Of a stretch of DNA of 64,000 bases, positions 1-8,483 are shown in pieces. Each line of letters begins with the position of its first letter. Position 1 is the first letter of the stretch. The notes under the pieces are model-generated. The model saw only the letters and a list, made by a program, of their open reading frames with translations. It was not told the DNA's origin and did not search any database. Origin of the DNA: CAYFLR01 sp964343805 (GTDB taxonomy: Bacteria > Bdellovibrionota_B > Oligoflexia > CAYFLR01); the NCBI GenBank assembly GCA_964343805.1, contig CAYFLR010000019.1, forward strand, positions 1 to 64,000, given 5' to 3'. Made by a program: the position numbers and the translations under genes.

Positions 1-273
1 ACCTTTAGTTATTCAAAAAATCATTTTTTTATCTATTTTATTTTGAATAGGCATCTGTCTAGTTCTAATTGATACCCTGTAACACCCCAATGACAATATT
101 TTCAACATTAAAGGATATATAAAATATTTCATGAATATCTATAAGCATTTTTCAAATTAAATGAATCGGTCTATTTCATTTATATATAATAAAAGTACGT
201 TTCGCCTCAAGATAAGTTTATTCACAATAAGATGATTGTTGTTTCAAGACAGTTATTGTCAACAGAAGTAGAT
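1..273. other. Intergenic region downstream of rny
   Basis: No gene is visible in this very AT-rich stretch at the window edge. The only structure I see is a 9-bp inverted repeat (TATTCAAAA at 10-18, TTTTGAATA at 41-49) with a 22-base loop. It might be a weak terminator, but it is some 220 bases beyond the rny stop and lacks a GC stem. Confidence 0.4.
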
Positions 274-1833
274 TTAAGATGCAAAACTGGTTGCTCTGGT
301 CTCTTTTAATAATGAGATCTGTATTTGACCAGGGTACACAACTTCATTTTTAATTGAGTTTTCAATATCACGCATTACGAGTAAAGCATCGTCATCGGAA
401 ACACCTTCCGATTCAACAAGAACTCTAATCTCTTTACCAGCCTGAATAACAAATATTTGATCAACCCTATTAATGGTTTTAAGCGTCTCTTCAATTGTAT
501 CTAATCGCTTGATATACGTTTCTAGAATCTCTTTTCTTGCCCCAGGTCTTTGAGCTGAGAGTTTCTTAGCAATTGCAATCAGAACAGAAATATAAGAATC
601 ATTCGATGTGGTATCTAGGTGATTTTTAATGGCAGTTACTATTTCTTCTGGTTCTCCATATTTCTTAGCAATTTCAGCACCAATCTGATTATAGGCCCCT
701 TCGATTTCCTGGCCCACAGCCTTACCCACAGAATGAAGTAAGGCAGCCCGTTTTGCGAGTTTTACATTGTATCCTATTTCTGCAGAAATAATTCCAGCTA
801 TCACTGCAACTTCTATACAGTGTTGAAGAATGCTCTGTTGTCCCATTGTATAATATTTTAAACGTCCAAGTAACTTTAGAAGCTCAGGATGAATACCGTT
901 GACGCCAAGATCGAATGCAGCCTGTTCCCCAATCTCTTTAATTTTCTCTTCAAAATCTTGGCCTATTTTCTTAGAGAGTTCTTCAATTCGCGCGGGGTGA
1001 ATTCGTCCATCAGCTAATAATTTTTCTAAAAGTAATTTAGCTTTTCCTCGTCGAATAGGATCAAAGGAAGAAAGAACTACCGCCTCGGGAGTGTCGTCAA
1101 TTATAACATCAACACCAGTACAGGCCTCTATAGCTCTAATATTCCTACCTTCTCTACCAATGATTCTTCCCTTCATATCTTCGCTAGGCAGGGAAACTAC
1201 TGAAACTGAAACATCAGAAATGAATTCAGCAGAAACTCTTTGAATAGCTAAACACACAATCTCTTTTGCCCTATTTTCAGCAGTTTGCTTGGATTCTCGT
1301 TCAATTTTTTTAATCAATTCAACAGACTCAATTCTAGCTTCATCCAGCATTGAGTTTTTTAACTCCTCTTTAGCTTCCTCTTGAGTCAAACCAGCGACTC
1401 TTTCTAACTTTTTACAGGAATTGTCTAACATTTCATTAGCTTCTTTTATCTGTTTTTCAAGCTCTCCTTCTTTTTTCATTAACTCTCTTTGCTTTTGAAG
1501 AACCTCAATCTCCTTATTATTCAGCAAGTCAGCTTTTTTATCTATGTTGTCTTCTTTTTGAAGTAGCTTCTTCTCATATTTTTGGAGTTCATTTCTTTTG
1601 GAACTAGTTTCTTTATCAAAGGCCACCTTCTTCTGCACATGAAGATCTTTGCATTTAGTCTTAGCTTCAGAAAGTATTTTTTCAGCATCTTGCTGCGCTC
1701 GCTCTTTAAGCTGTGTGACCTCTTTATTTGTTTTTTCAAATACCTCTTTGGTCTTCTTTCTAACTACAAAGAGAGCCCCTGCCATCCCCACTAAAACCGA
1801 AACGAGAACAATTACAATTTCAACAACACCCAT
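274..1833 (-). CDS. rny: Ribonuclease Y, probably catalytically degenerate
   Basis: RNase Y is a membrane-anchored endoribonuclease that starts mRNA decay. The 519-residue protein has one N-terminal membrane segment, a long charged coiled coil, a KH RNA-binding domain (IGREGRNIRAIE) and a C-terminal HD domain ending YPGQIQISLLKETRA, all in family order and length. The start is placed at the ATG at 1833, preceded by GGAGGG; a longer frame begins at 1860. The HD domain is odd: the motif normally read LLHDIGKA is LLHSVGKA (His367-Ser368), the AADALSAARPGAR segment reads AIAKKLSAQRPGAR (ligand Asp replaced by Lys423), VEGSH reads IEGAY and HHGD is not conserved. The first HD histidine (LQHCIEVA) is kept. 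The family assignment is secure; loss of nuclease activity is inferred. It follows zapA on the same strand. Confidence 0.93.
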   Translation of the reverse strand: MGVVEIVIVLVSVLVGMAGALFVVRKKTKEVFEKTNKEVTQLKERAQQDAEKILSEAKTKCKDLHVQKKVAFDKETSSKRNELQKYEKKLLQKEDNIDKKADLLNNKEIEVLQKQRELMKKEGELEKQIKEANEMLDNSCKKLERVAGLTQEEAKEELKNSMLDEARIESVELIKKIERESKQTAENRAKEIVCLAIQRVSAEFISDVSVSVVSLPSEDMKGRIIGREGRNIRAIEACTGVDVIIDDTPEAVVLSSFDPIRRGKAKLLLEKLLADGRIHPARIEELSKKIGQDFEEKIKEIGEQAAFDLGVNGIHPELLKLLGRLKYYTMGQQSILQHCIEVAVIAGIISAEIGYNVKLAKRAALLHSVGKAVGQEIEGAYNQIGAEIAKKYGEPEEIVTAIKNHLDTTSNDSYISVLIAIAKKLSAQRPGARKEILETYIKRLDTIEETLKTINRVDQIFVIQAGKEIRVLVESEGVSDDDALLVMRDIENSIKNEVVYPGQIQISLLKETRATSFAS

Positions 1834-1931
1834 GGAACACCCTCCATGTATCAATAACAAGAAAATTAAAAGTGACGAAGGGAGGTTTTATTGAAATCGA
1901 ATAACAATCATTTTTCAGGCATATAAAATCT

Positions 1932-1943
1932 GAACAATTGTTC
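1932..1943. promoter_or_regulatory. 12-bp palindrome GAACAATTGTTC upstream of rny
   Basis: A perfect palindrome lies in the 158-base zapA-rny gap, about 100 bases before the rny start. It has the GAAC-N4-GTTC form seen in Gram-positive-type LexA boxes, but nothing else here points to SOS control. It may simply be an operator of another regulator. Confidence 0.25.
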
Positions 1944-1991
1944 TTAAACAAAATACTAAATCCGAATCTAAAAAAAAACCTATAACCTTTA

Positions 1992-2315
1992 TCAATTTTC
2001 CTGGTTTGACAACTTTACAATTTTTTCATCAATTTTATTTATCAAATTACTTATTGTTTCCGCAAGCTCTCTCTGTTGATTCACAAATTGAGCTCGTTCG
2101 TCTATGTGATCCATCGTTAAATTTAAAGAGGCAAGAATCAATAGCTGTATGGTGGAAACGCTTCTATTTCCATTTTTCAAATGATCAATCTTATCGTTGA
2201 CCAGCCGAACTACAGATTTGATTTTCTTCTCTTCTTGAGGGTTACTAAAGCGAAGAGGGATCTTCTGCCCAAGAATATCAACTACCGTAACATCAGATCG
2301 AAGGTCACCCCCCAT
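1992..2315 (-). CDS. zapA: Cell division protein ZapA
   Basis: ZapA binds FtsZ and bundles its protofilaments at the division septum. The 107-residue protein shows the family layout: an N-terminal strand region (VTVVDILGQKIPLRF), a central helical part with VRLVNDKI and LLILASLNL, and a C-terminal coiled coil. A GGGG stretch precedes the ATG. It is the first gene of a minus-strand zapA-rny pair and faces the ATP synthase operon across a divergent intergenic region. Confidence 0.88.
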   Translation of the reverse strand: MGGDLRSDVTVVDILGQKIPLRFSNPQEEKKIKSVVRLVNDKIDHLKNGNRSVSTIQLLILASLNLTMDHIDERAQFVNQQRELAETISNLINKIDEKIVKLSNQEN

Positions 2316-2573
2316 AAAACCCCATTAAATCAATAAGATGGACAACAGTGAGTCTTTTTAACACGAAAATTGTTAACTTACAATATATTTATTAAGTATT
2401 ATGCAATTATCCATTTAGCTATTTTCATTTGCTCAAGTTTTCATTAATAAAACCAAAGTTGAAAATAAAATTGTTCAGAGATAAAAAACATATTGTTTTT
2501 TTTTATTTGAACATTTAAGCTAGCCCATATTTTTGTCGGTACTTATTGGTTAACCTCTTATTTGATTAAAATT
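2316..2573. other. Divergent intergenic region between zapA and the atp operon
   Basis: This 258-base AT-rich region must hold promoters for both zapA-rny and the ATP synthase operon. I see no hexamer pair good enough to name and no strong hairpin. Confidence 0.4.
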
Positions 2574-3002
2574 ATGAATGTTTTTCCTGATATAACTTTC
2601 GTTTTTCATTTGGTAATTTACTTAACAACGATAATGGTAGCTTACCACATGGTTTTCAAACCGTTCCTAGAGAAGATTCTAGAACGACAAGAACGCATGT
2701 CATATTTTGAGAGTAAGACGACTGAGCTTGCTGAATCCAAAAAGAATAAAGAAACGCTCATCCAACAGCAACTTGAAGATGCAAATAAGGAAGCCTTTCA
2801 AAAAGCCAGCTCTGTTAAAGCGGAATGCTTAAAGGAAGAGAAAGAAGCCCAAGAGAAATCAATGAAAGAAGCCCATCAGCAAATTTCACAGCTTAAAAAA
2901 GACCTTGAGAAATCCGTAACAGAAGAAATTGAAAAAATTCCTGATTTAAAAATGGAAGTCAGTAACAGTATTTTAGAGAAACTTAAAACTAATCCATCTT
3001 AA
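2574..3002 (+). CDS. atpX: F-type ATP synthase subunit b' (second peripheral stalk subunit)
   Basis: This is the second b-type stalk subunit that links F1 to Fo. It has one N-terminal membrane helix (FVFHLVIYLTTIMVAYHMVFKPF) followed by a roughly 100-residue charged coiled coil. It directly precedes a second b gene, so the stalk is a b/b' heterodimer. The ATG at 2574 is used here; an in-frame TTG at 2562 is possible and neither has a clear ribosome binding site. It is the first gene of the operon. Confidence 0.85.
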   Translation: MNVFPDITFVFHLVIYLTTIMVAYHMVFKPFLEKILERQERMSYFESKTTELAESKKNKETLIQQQLEDANKEAFQKASSVKAECLKEEKEAQEKSMKEAHQQISQLKKDLEKSVTEEIEKIPDLKMEVSNSILEKLKTNPS

Positions 3003-3018
3003 ATAGGCTGTCACAAGA

Positions 3019-3591
3019 ATGAAAGATCTTATCCAAAAAACCGTTCTGCCAACTTGTTTGTTAATACTATTTAACCTGGCCTCTACCCCCATACTTGCGG
3101 CAGGTGGAGGAAAGCAAGATCTACTCCATACCATTATCTACCCCTTCATTAACCTTTTTATTTTTATTGGGATTTTGATTTATTTTGGAAAAAAGCCACT
3201 TGCCAATTTCCTAGAAAAACGTAATCAAGATCTCACTAACGGGCTGAAGAAGCTTGAAGAGGGACACCAAGCCAGTGAGCAGCAATTGAAAGACATCGAA
3301 TCTCGCTATGAAAACCTACAGAGTGAGATTAAACAAATTCAAGATGATCTTGAAAGTAATATTCAGTCCATCCAGGACAGATCAAAAAAGCAAATACAAA
3401 CCCTTCAGGAAAAAATTAAATCTGAAGCAGAAGCCATAACCAAACAAAACATAGCTTCAGCAAAACTGGAGATTAAAAAAACGCTTATCAATGAAGCCTT
3501 TTCTGATGTCTACCAGACCCTTGACAAAGAACAAGGAAAAGAAAAGGATCTCATTCCGGAAACACAAATTTTGATTGATAAATTGCAGTAA
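3019..3591 (+). CDS. atpF: F-type ATP synthase subunit b
   Basis: Peripheral stalk subunit of 190 residues. It begins with a signal-peptide-like hydrophobic segment ending LAAGGG, then the membrane helix (IIYPFINLFIFIGILIYFGKKPLANFL) with the FGKKP turn typical of b subunits, then a long coiled coil. An extra N-terminal hydrophobic segment is common in b subunits of deltaproteobacteria-like lineages. It lies 16 bases after atpX. Confidence 0.9.
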   Translation: MKDLIQKTVLPTCLLILFNLASTPILAAGGGKQDLLHTIIYPFINLFIFIGILIYFGKKPLANFLEKRNQDLTNGLKKLEEGHQASEQQLKDIESRYENLQSEIKQIQDDLESNIQSIQDRSKKQIQTLQEKIKSEAEAITKQNIASAKLEIKKTLINEAFSDVYQTLDKEQGKEKDLIPETQILIDKLQ

Positions 3592-3610
3592 TAGGGAGAG
3601 TAAAAACCTA

Positions 3611-4165
3611 ATGGCTTTAAATAAAATCCATCTAGCTTATGCGAATTCATTGGTTGAAGTAGCTCAAGAACAAGATAAATTGGCTGAACTAGAGTCTGTA
3701 TTCAAAGATTTTGTCCTCCTAGTAGAGTCTAATGAGGAAATTAAAGACTTTTTTAGCCAACCTTTTCTCAATAAAAAACAACTTGAACAGCAGAACGAAA
3801 TCATAAACTTCATGAACTCAGAGCTAAAATGGCCCCCCTTTTTCTATAATTTTGTAAGAGTCATGGTAGAAAATGGACGTCTTTCTTACTGGGCTGGCAT
3901 TTATGAAAAATTTCAACAACACCTAGATAAAATAAATGGATACAGGTCTCTTCATATTACGACCTGCACCCCCATCGAAAAAGAGCTAGAAGATAATATT
4001 GTTAAGAAATTGCAAGATCAATTAAAATGCAAAATTAAACTTATTAAAGAGACCGATTCCTCTATCTTAGGAGGTGTTATTTTTAAAACTGACGACTATA
4101 TACTAGACGGCAGCATTAAGAACCGGTTACTAAAAATGCAAAAAAATTTATTAGAAGGAGCCTGA
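3611..4165 (+). CDS. atpH: F-type ATP synthase subunit delta
   Basis: Delta joins the peripheral stalk to the top of the alpha3beta3 head. The 184-residue protein has the N-terminal helical domain (AYANSLVEVAQEQ) and the C-terminal strand region with LGGVIFKTDDYILDGSIKNRL, matching the family LGG-DGSI-RL signature. The start is the ATG at 3611 after AGGGAG; a frame from TTG 3575 would overlap atpF. Confidence 0.92.
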   Translation: MALNKIHLAYANSLVEVAQEQDKLAELESVFKDFVLLVESNEEIKDFFSQPFLNKKQLEQQNEIINFMNSELKWPPFFYNFVRVMVENGRLSYWAGIYEKFQQHLDKINGYRSLHITTCTPIEKELEDNIVKKLQDQLKCKIKLIKETDSSILGGVIFKTDDYILDGSIKNRLLKMQKNLLEGA

Positions 4166-4171
4166 TTTCAC

Positions 4172-5707
4172 ATGTTGGATAACATTAAAATTGCTGAAAT
4201 TGGAAATGTACTGAAGGAGAAAATCCAGGGGTTTGATACCGCTGTAGAACTTGAAGAAACAGGAGTCGTTATCTCTGTATCTGATGGTATAGCACGTATC
4301 AGAGGCTTAAAAGAGGTTATGTTAGGGGAATTACTTATTTTCCCTGGTGACATCAAAGCCATTGCCCTTAACCTCGAACACGACACTGTGGGTGCAGCTC
4401 TTTTTGGAGAGACTCATCATATTAAAGAGGGAGATACAGTTAAAAGATCTAAGGAAATCTTATCTGTCCCCGTTGGTGAGGAGCTTTGTGGTCGTGTTGT
4501 AAACGCTCTTGGTGAACCAATTGACAATGGTCCTGCTATTGAAACCACAACCAGAAAACCGGTCGAAATGAAGGCTCCTGGTATTATTACTAGGGTTGGT
4601 GTTAGTGAACCCCTTCAAACTGGTATTAAAATTATTGACTCTCTCGTTCCAATTGGTCGAGGTCAAAGAGAGTTAATTATTGGTGACCGTCAAACAGGAA
4701 AAACTGCCATTGCCATAGATGCGATCATCAACCAGAAAAACACTGATGTATACTGTATCTACGTGGCCATTGGTCAAAAGTCTTCTACAGTTGCTCAAGT
4801 TTATGACAAACTTAAAGAGAACGGAGCAATGGACTATACAACGATAGTTTCAGCTACCGCATCAGAATCTTCTCCTTTATCCTATTTAGCTCCATTTGCC
4901 GGAGTAACCATGGGTGAATTTTTTAGAGACAATGGAAAGCATGCTCTTATTGTTTACGATGACTTAAGTAAACAAGCTGTTGCCTATAGAGAGCTCTCAT
5001 TGCTTCTCAGAAGGCCCCCAGGTCGTGAAGCTTTTCCAGGAGATGTTTTCTACCTTCATTCAAGACTGCTCGAGCGTGCAGCTAAACTCAACGATAACTA
5101 CGGAGGAGGCTCCTTAACAGCTCTTCCCATCATTGAAACTCAAGCGGGTGATATTTCAGGATACATTCCTACCAATGTAATTTCTATTACCGATGGTCAG
5201 ATTTTCCTTGAAAGTGAACTTTTCCACGCAGGTCAAAGACCGGCTATTAGTGCTGGTTTGTCAGTATCTAGGGTGGGAGGTAATGCTCAAATTAAGGCAA
5301 TGAAAAAGATTGCTGGTACCTTGCGACTTGATTTGGCTCAATATCGTGAAATGGCGGCTTTTGCTCAATTTGGTTCAGATTTAGATGAATCAACTCAGAA
5401 GTTGTTGGCCAGAGGAAAAATTCTAAGTGAATTATTGAAACAAAAACAATATGCTCCATTAGATGTTGCTAAGCAGATTTTACTTATCTTTGCTGCTACT
5501 AATGGTTTTGTTGATAAGATTGACTTGAAAATTTTGACCGATTACGAACAGCAACTTTATGAATTCTTCGACCTAAAACACGCACAGCTTCTTCAAAAAA
5601 TTAACGAAGAGAAAGACTTGTCAGAAGAGCTTCAAAAACAGTTAACTCAGATACTCACTGAGTTTACCAAGCAGTTTATGAAGAATTTACAAACAACCAC
5701 TAGCTAA
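4172..5707 (+). CDS. atpA: F-type ATP synthase subunit alpha
   Basis: Non-catalytic nucleotide-binding subunit of F1, 511 residues, close to the usual length. It shows the P-loop GDRQTGKTAIAIDA, the ALIVYDDLSKQAVAYRE segment with RRPPGREAFPGDVFYLHSRLLERAAK, and the alpha signature PAISAGLSVSRVGG. AGGAG precedes the ATG. It sits 6 bases after atpH. Confidence 0.98.
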   Translation: MLDNIKIAEIGNVLKEKIQGFDTAVELEETGVVISVSDGIARIRGLKEVMLGELLIFPGDIKAIALNLEHDTVGAALFGETHHIKEGDTVKRSKEILSVPVGEELCGRVVNALGEPIDNGPAIETTTRKPVEMKAPGIITRVGVSEPLQTGIKIIDSLVPIGRGQRELIIGDRQTGKTAIAIDAIINQKNTDVYCIYVAIGQKSSTVAQVYDKLKENGAMDYTTIVSATASESSPLSYLAPFAGVTMGEFFRDNGKHALIVYDDLSKQAVAYRELSLLLRRPPGREAFPGDVFYLHSRLLERAAKLNDNYGGGSLTALPIIETQAGDISGYIPTNVISITDGQIFLESELFHAGQRPAISAGLSVSRVGGNAQIKAMKKIAGTLRLDLAQYREMAAFAQFGSDLDESTQKLLARGKILSELLKQKQYAPLDVAKQILLIFAATNGFVDKIDLKILTDYEQQLYEFFDLKHAQLLQKINEEKDLSEELQKQLTQILTEFTKQFMKNLQTTTS

Positions 5708-5724
5708 AAAGTGAAGATGGTAGC

Positions 5725-6600
5725 ATGCCCAGTTTTAAAGAACTAAAAACGCGAATAAATTCTGTAACGAATACCCGTAAAATCACCAAAGCCATGAAAT
5801 TGGTTGCTGGCGCAAAGTTTAATAGGGCTCAAACTAATATTCTTAATGCTAGACCTTATGCTCAAACTTTGCTGAGTGTCATCTCAGATCTTTCAACAGC
5901 TCTCCACGATGATCCACCAGAATTGATGGCGAAAAGACCTCAAGAAACTATACATCTGCTGGTTATCACCTCAGATAAAGGTTTATGTGGATCTTTTAAT
6001 ACTAATATCATTAAAAAAGCTGAACAATTTCTTAAAAGCAAAGAAGATTCAGATCTCAAAATTCAGCTTTCTGTGATTGGTAAAAAAGCCATTTCATACT
6101 TTGAAAAACGGGGTTATGAAATCAAAAGAAAGTACCAAGACGTACTCACTGAGCCCAGCTTTAGTTCTGCTAAAGTGATAGCCGAGGATGTAGTTAATGA
6201 CTATTTAGATCATAGTCACGATGCTTTCTTTATATCTTACAATGAGTTTAAATCGGTTATCCAACAAAAGCCAACCATAGAACAGTTGCTCCCTATTGAA
6301 CCTATTCCAGAGCTCAAAGGGCAGGTAATAAATCCCAATTACCTATTTGAACCGAATCAAGCCCATTTGTTGAAACAAATTTTACCTCGGTATTTTACAT
6401 CACAGATTTACAGAGCCATTTTGGAGTCTGTAGCCAGTGAACATGGCGCTCGTATGACCGCGATGGATAATGCGACAAATAATGCAACAGATCTTATTGG
6501 AGCATTACAATTACAATACAATAAACTTAGACAAGCTTCTATTACAACAGAGATTCTTGAGATCGTTGGTGGAGCAGAAGCACTTAGTCAAAACTCATAA
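5725..6600 (+). CDS. atpG: F-type ATP synthase subunit gamma
   Basis: Central rotor shaft of F1, 291 residues. The N-terminal helix (RINSVTNTRKITKAMKLVAGAKF), the central ITSDKGLCGSFNTNI motif and the C-terminal helix (ASEHGARMTAMDNATNNATDLI...QASITTEILEIVGGAEAL) are all family hallmarks. Its TAA overlaps an upstream in-frame ATG of the beta gene by one base. Confidence 0.97.
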   Translation: MPSFKELKTRINSVTNTRKITKAMKLVAGAKFNRAQTNILNARPYAQTLLSVISDLSTALHDDPPELMAKRPQETIHLLVITSDKGLCGSFNTNIIKKAEQFLKSKEDSDLKIQLSVIGKKAISYFEKRGYEIKRKYQDVLTEPSFSSAKVIAEDVVNDYLDHSHDAFFISYNEFKSVIQQKPTIEQLLPIEPIPELKGQVINPNYLFEPNQAHLLKQILPRYFTSQIYRAILESVASEHGARMTAMDNATNNATDLIGALQLQYNKLRQASITTEILEIVGGAEALSQNS

Positions 6601-6623
6601 TGGATAGAGATGGAGAAGATGGT

Positions 6624-8039
6624 ATGTCTGAAAATTTCGGCACAATCAATCAGGTCCTCGGAGCTGTAGTAGATGTTCACTTTAAAGAAAAACTTCCTCC
6701 CATATATAATGCTCTCAAGGTGTCAAACCCAGCATTAGGGAAAGAAGAGTTTAACCTTACACTCGAAGTGTCACAACATTTAGGCGACAACACTTGCCGC
6801 TGTATTGCAATGGACTCTACTGAAGGTTTAAAACGAGGAATTGCAGTTAAAGATACAGGCCGTGGTATTACAATGCCAGTAGGCGAAAAAGTCCTTGGGC
6901 GTATCCTAAACGTGACGGGTGACCCTGTTGATGAAGCCGGTGATATCAACACCGATCAAAGATACGAAATCCATCGTCCCAGTCCCTCCTTCTCTGAAAG
7001 ATCAACAAAACTTGAGATCTTTGAAACAGGAATTAAAGTTATCGACCTTTTAGCTCCTTATGTAAAAGGTGGTAAAATTGGTCTTTTTGGTGGTGCTGGT
7101 GTTGGTAAAACAGTACTTATTCAAGAACTCATCAATAATATTGCAACACAACACGGTGGATACTCAGTATTTGCTGGTGTTGGAGAAAGAACAAGAGAAG
7201 GTAATGACCTTTTCAATGAAATGTCCGAAAGTGGTGTAATTGACAAAACCGCCCTAGTGTTTGGTCAAATGAACGAACCTCCAGGTGCGAGAGCAAGGGT
7301 TGCTCTATCAGCATTGAGTGTAGCTGAGTATTTTAGAGATGAAGACCATCAAGACGTATTGCTGTTTATCGACAATATTTTCCGTTTTACTCAAGCTGGA
7401 TCTGAGGTATCGGCGCTATTAGGTCGTATGCCATCTGCTGTGGGTTATCAACCAACACTTGCTTCTGAAATGGGTGAATTACAAGAGCGTATTACATCTA
7501 CTAAGGATGGATCTATTACCTCTGTACAAGCTATTTATGTACCTGCGGATGACTATACTGACCCAGCTCCTGCTACCACTTTCTCTCACTTAGATGCAAA
7601 TATCAACCTTGACCGTAAGATATCTGAGCTCGGTATCTACCCAGCGGTAGATCCTTTAGCTTCTACATCTCGTATTTTAGATCCCAATGTAATTGGAGAT
7701 GAACATTATAAAGTGGCGCGATCTGTACAGGTCGTTCTACAGAGGTTTGGAGAATTACAAGATATTATCGCTATTTTAGGTATGGATGAGTTAAGTGACG
7801 AAGATAAAACCGTTGTAGGTCGTGCCAGACGTCTGCAAAGATTCTTATCCCAACCTTTCCATGTTGCTGAGGCTTTCACAGGAACTCCTGGTAAATACCT
7901 TAAAACTGAAGATACTATCCGCAGTTTTAAAGAGGTTGTGGAAGGCAAATGGGACCATTTACCTGAAGCTGCCTTCCTCTATGTTGGATCCATTGAAGAA
8001 GCTGTAGAAAAAGCTAAGAAAATGGGCGCTAAAGTTTAA
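6624..8039 (+). CDS. atpD: F-type ATP synthase subunit beta
   Basis: Catalytic subunit of F1. P-loop GGAGVGKTVLIQEL, the GERTREGNDL motif, LLFIDNIFRFTQAGSEVSALLGRMPSAVGYQPTL and the PADDYTDPAPATTF region are all intact, so it should be active. The start is placed at ATG 6624, preceded by GGAGA. An ATG at 6600, overlapping the atpG stop, would add eight residues (MDRDGEDG). Confidence 0.97.
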   Translation: MSENFGTINQVLGAVVDVHFKEKLPPIYNALKVSNPALGKEEFNLTLEVSQHLGDNTCRCIAMDSTEGLKRGIAVKDTGRGITMPVGEKVLGRILNVTGDPVDEAGDINTDQRYEIHRPSPSFSERSTKLEIFETGIKVIDLLAPYVKGGKIGLFGGAGVGKTVLIQELINNIATQHGGYSVFAGVGERTREGNDLFNEMSESGVIDKTALVFGQMNEPPGARARVALSALSVAEYFRDEDHQDVLLFIDNIFRFTQAGSEVSALLGRMPSAVGYQPTLASEMGELQERITSTKDGSITSVQAIYVPADDYTDPAPATTFSHLDANINLDRKISELGIYPAVDPLASTSRILDPNVIGDEHYKVARSVQVVLQRFGELQDIIAILGMDELSDEDKTVVGRARRLQRFLSQPFHVAEAFTGTPGKYLKTEDTIRSFKEVVEGKWDHLPEAAFLYVGSIEEAVEKAKKMGAKV

Positions 8040-8060
8040 TTTTTATAAATAGAGTTCATT

Positions 8061-8474
8061 ATGGAGAGTGTAAATCAGCTGAACCTTGTTATAGTGACTC
8101 CAAAGAAAAAGTTGCTAGATGACCAATGCAAAGCTTTGTCGGTCACTGGCTATAATGGAGAGTTAGGAATTCTACCTGGGCACTGTTCCCTTTTAACCAA
8201 CTTAGGCATCGGTTCTTTAGTCCTGACTAAGGAAAATGATCAGAAAGATGCCTATTTTATCAATTCTGGTTTTATGGAAATCCAAGATAATAGAGTTCTC
8301 ATTTTGACTGAAACAAGCGAGTTATCAGGTGAAATTGATACAGAGCGAGCTCAAAAAGCCCTGGAACGTGCCCGCGATAGAATGAAGAATCCAAGTGATA
8401 GTGTTGATATCGATCGTGCCGAAATCGCGTTAAAAAGAGCTCTCAGTCGTCTCAATATTGCAAAATATAAATAA
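8061..8474 (+). CDS. atpC: F-type ATP synthase subunit epsilon
   Basis: Rotor subunit of F1 that also regulates hydrolysis, 137 residues. The N-terminal beta sandwich carries VTGYNGELGILPGHCSLLTNLGIGSL, and a C-terminal helical hairpin (ERAQKALERARDRM...RAEIALKRALSRL) follows. It is the last subunit gene of this operon; genes for a and c are not in the window. Confidence 0.95.
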   Translation: MESVNQLNLVIVTPKKKLLDDQCKALSVTGYNGELGILPGHCSLLTNLGIGSLVLTKENDQKDAYFINSGFMEIQDNRVLILTETSELSGEIDTERAQKALERARDRMKNPSDSVDIDRAEIALKRALSRLNIAKYK

Positions 8475-8483
8475 CGGGCGAAC

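Noticed and set aside
1834..1991. 6S RNA between zapA and rny
   Set aside because: 6S RNA often follows zapA, but the gap is shorter than usual and I could not find the closing stem or central bubble.
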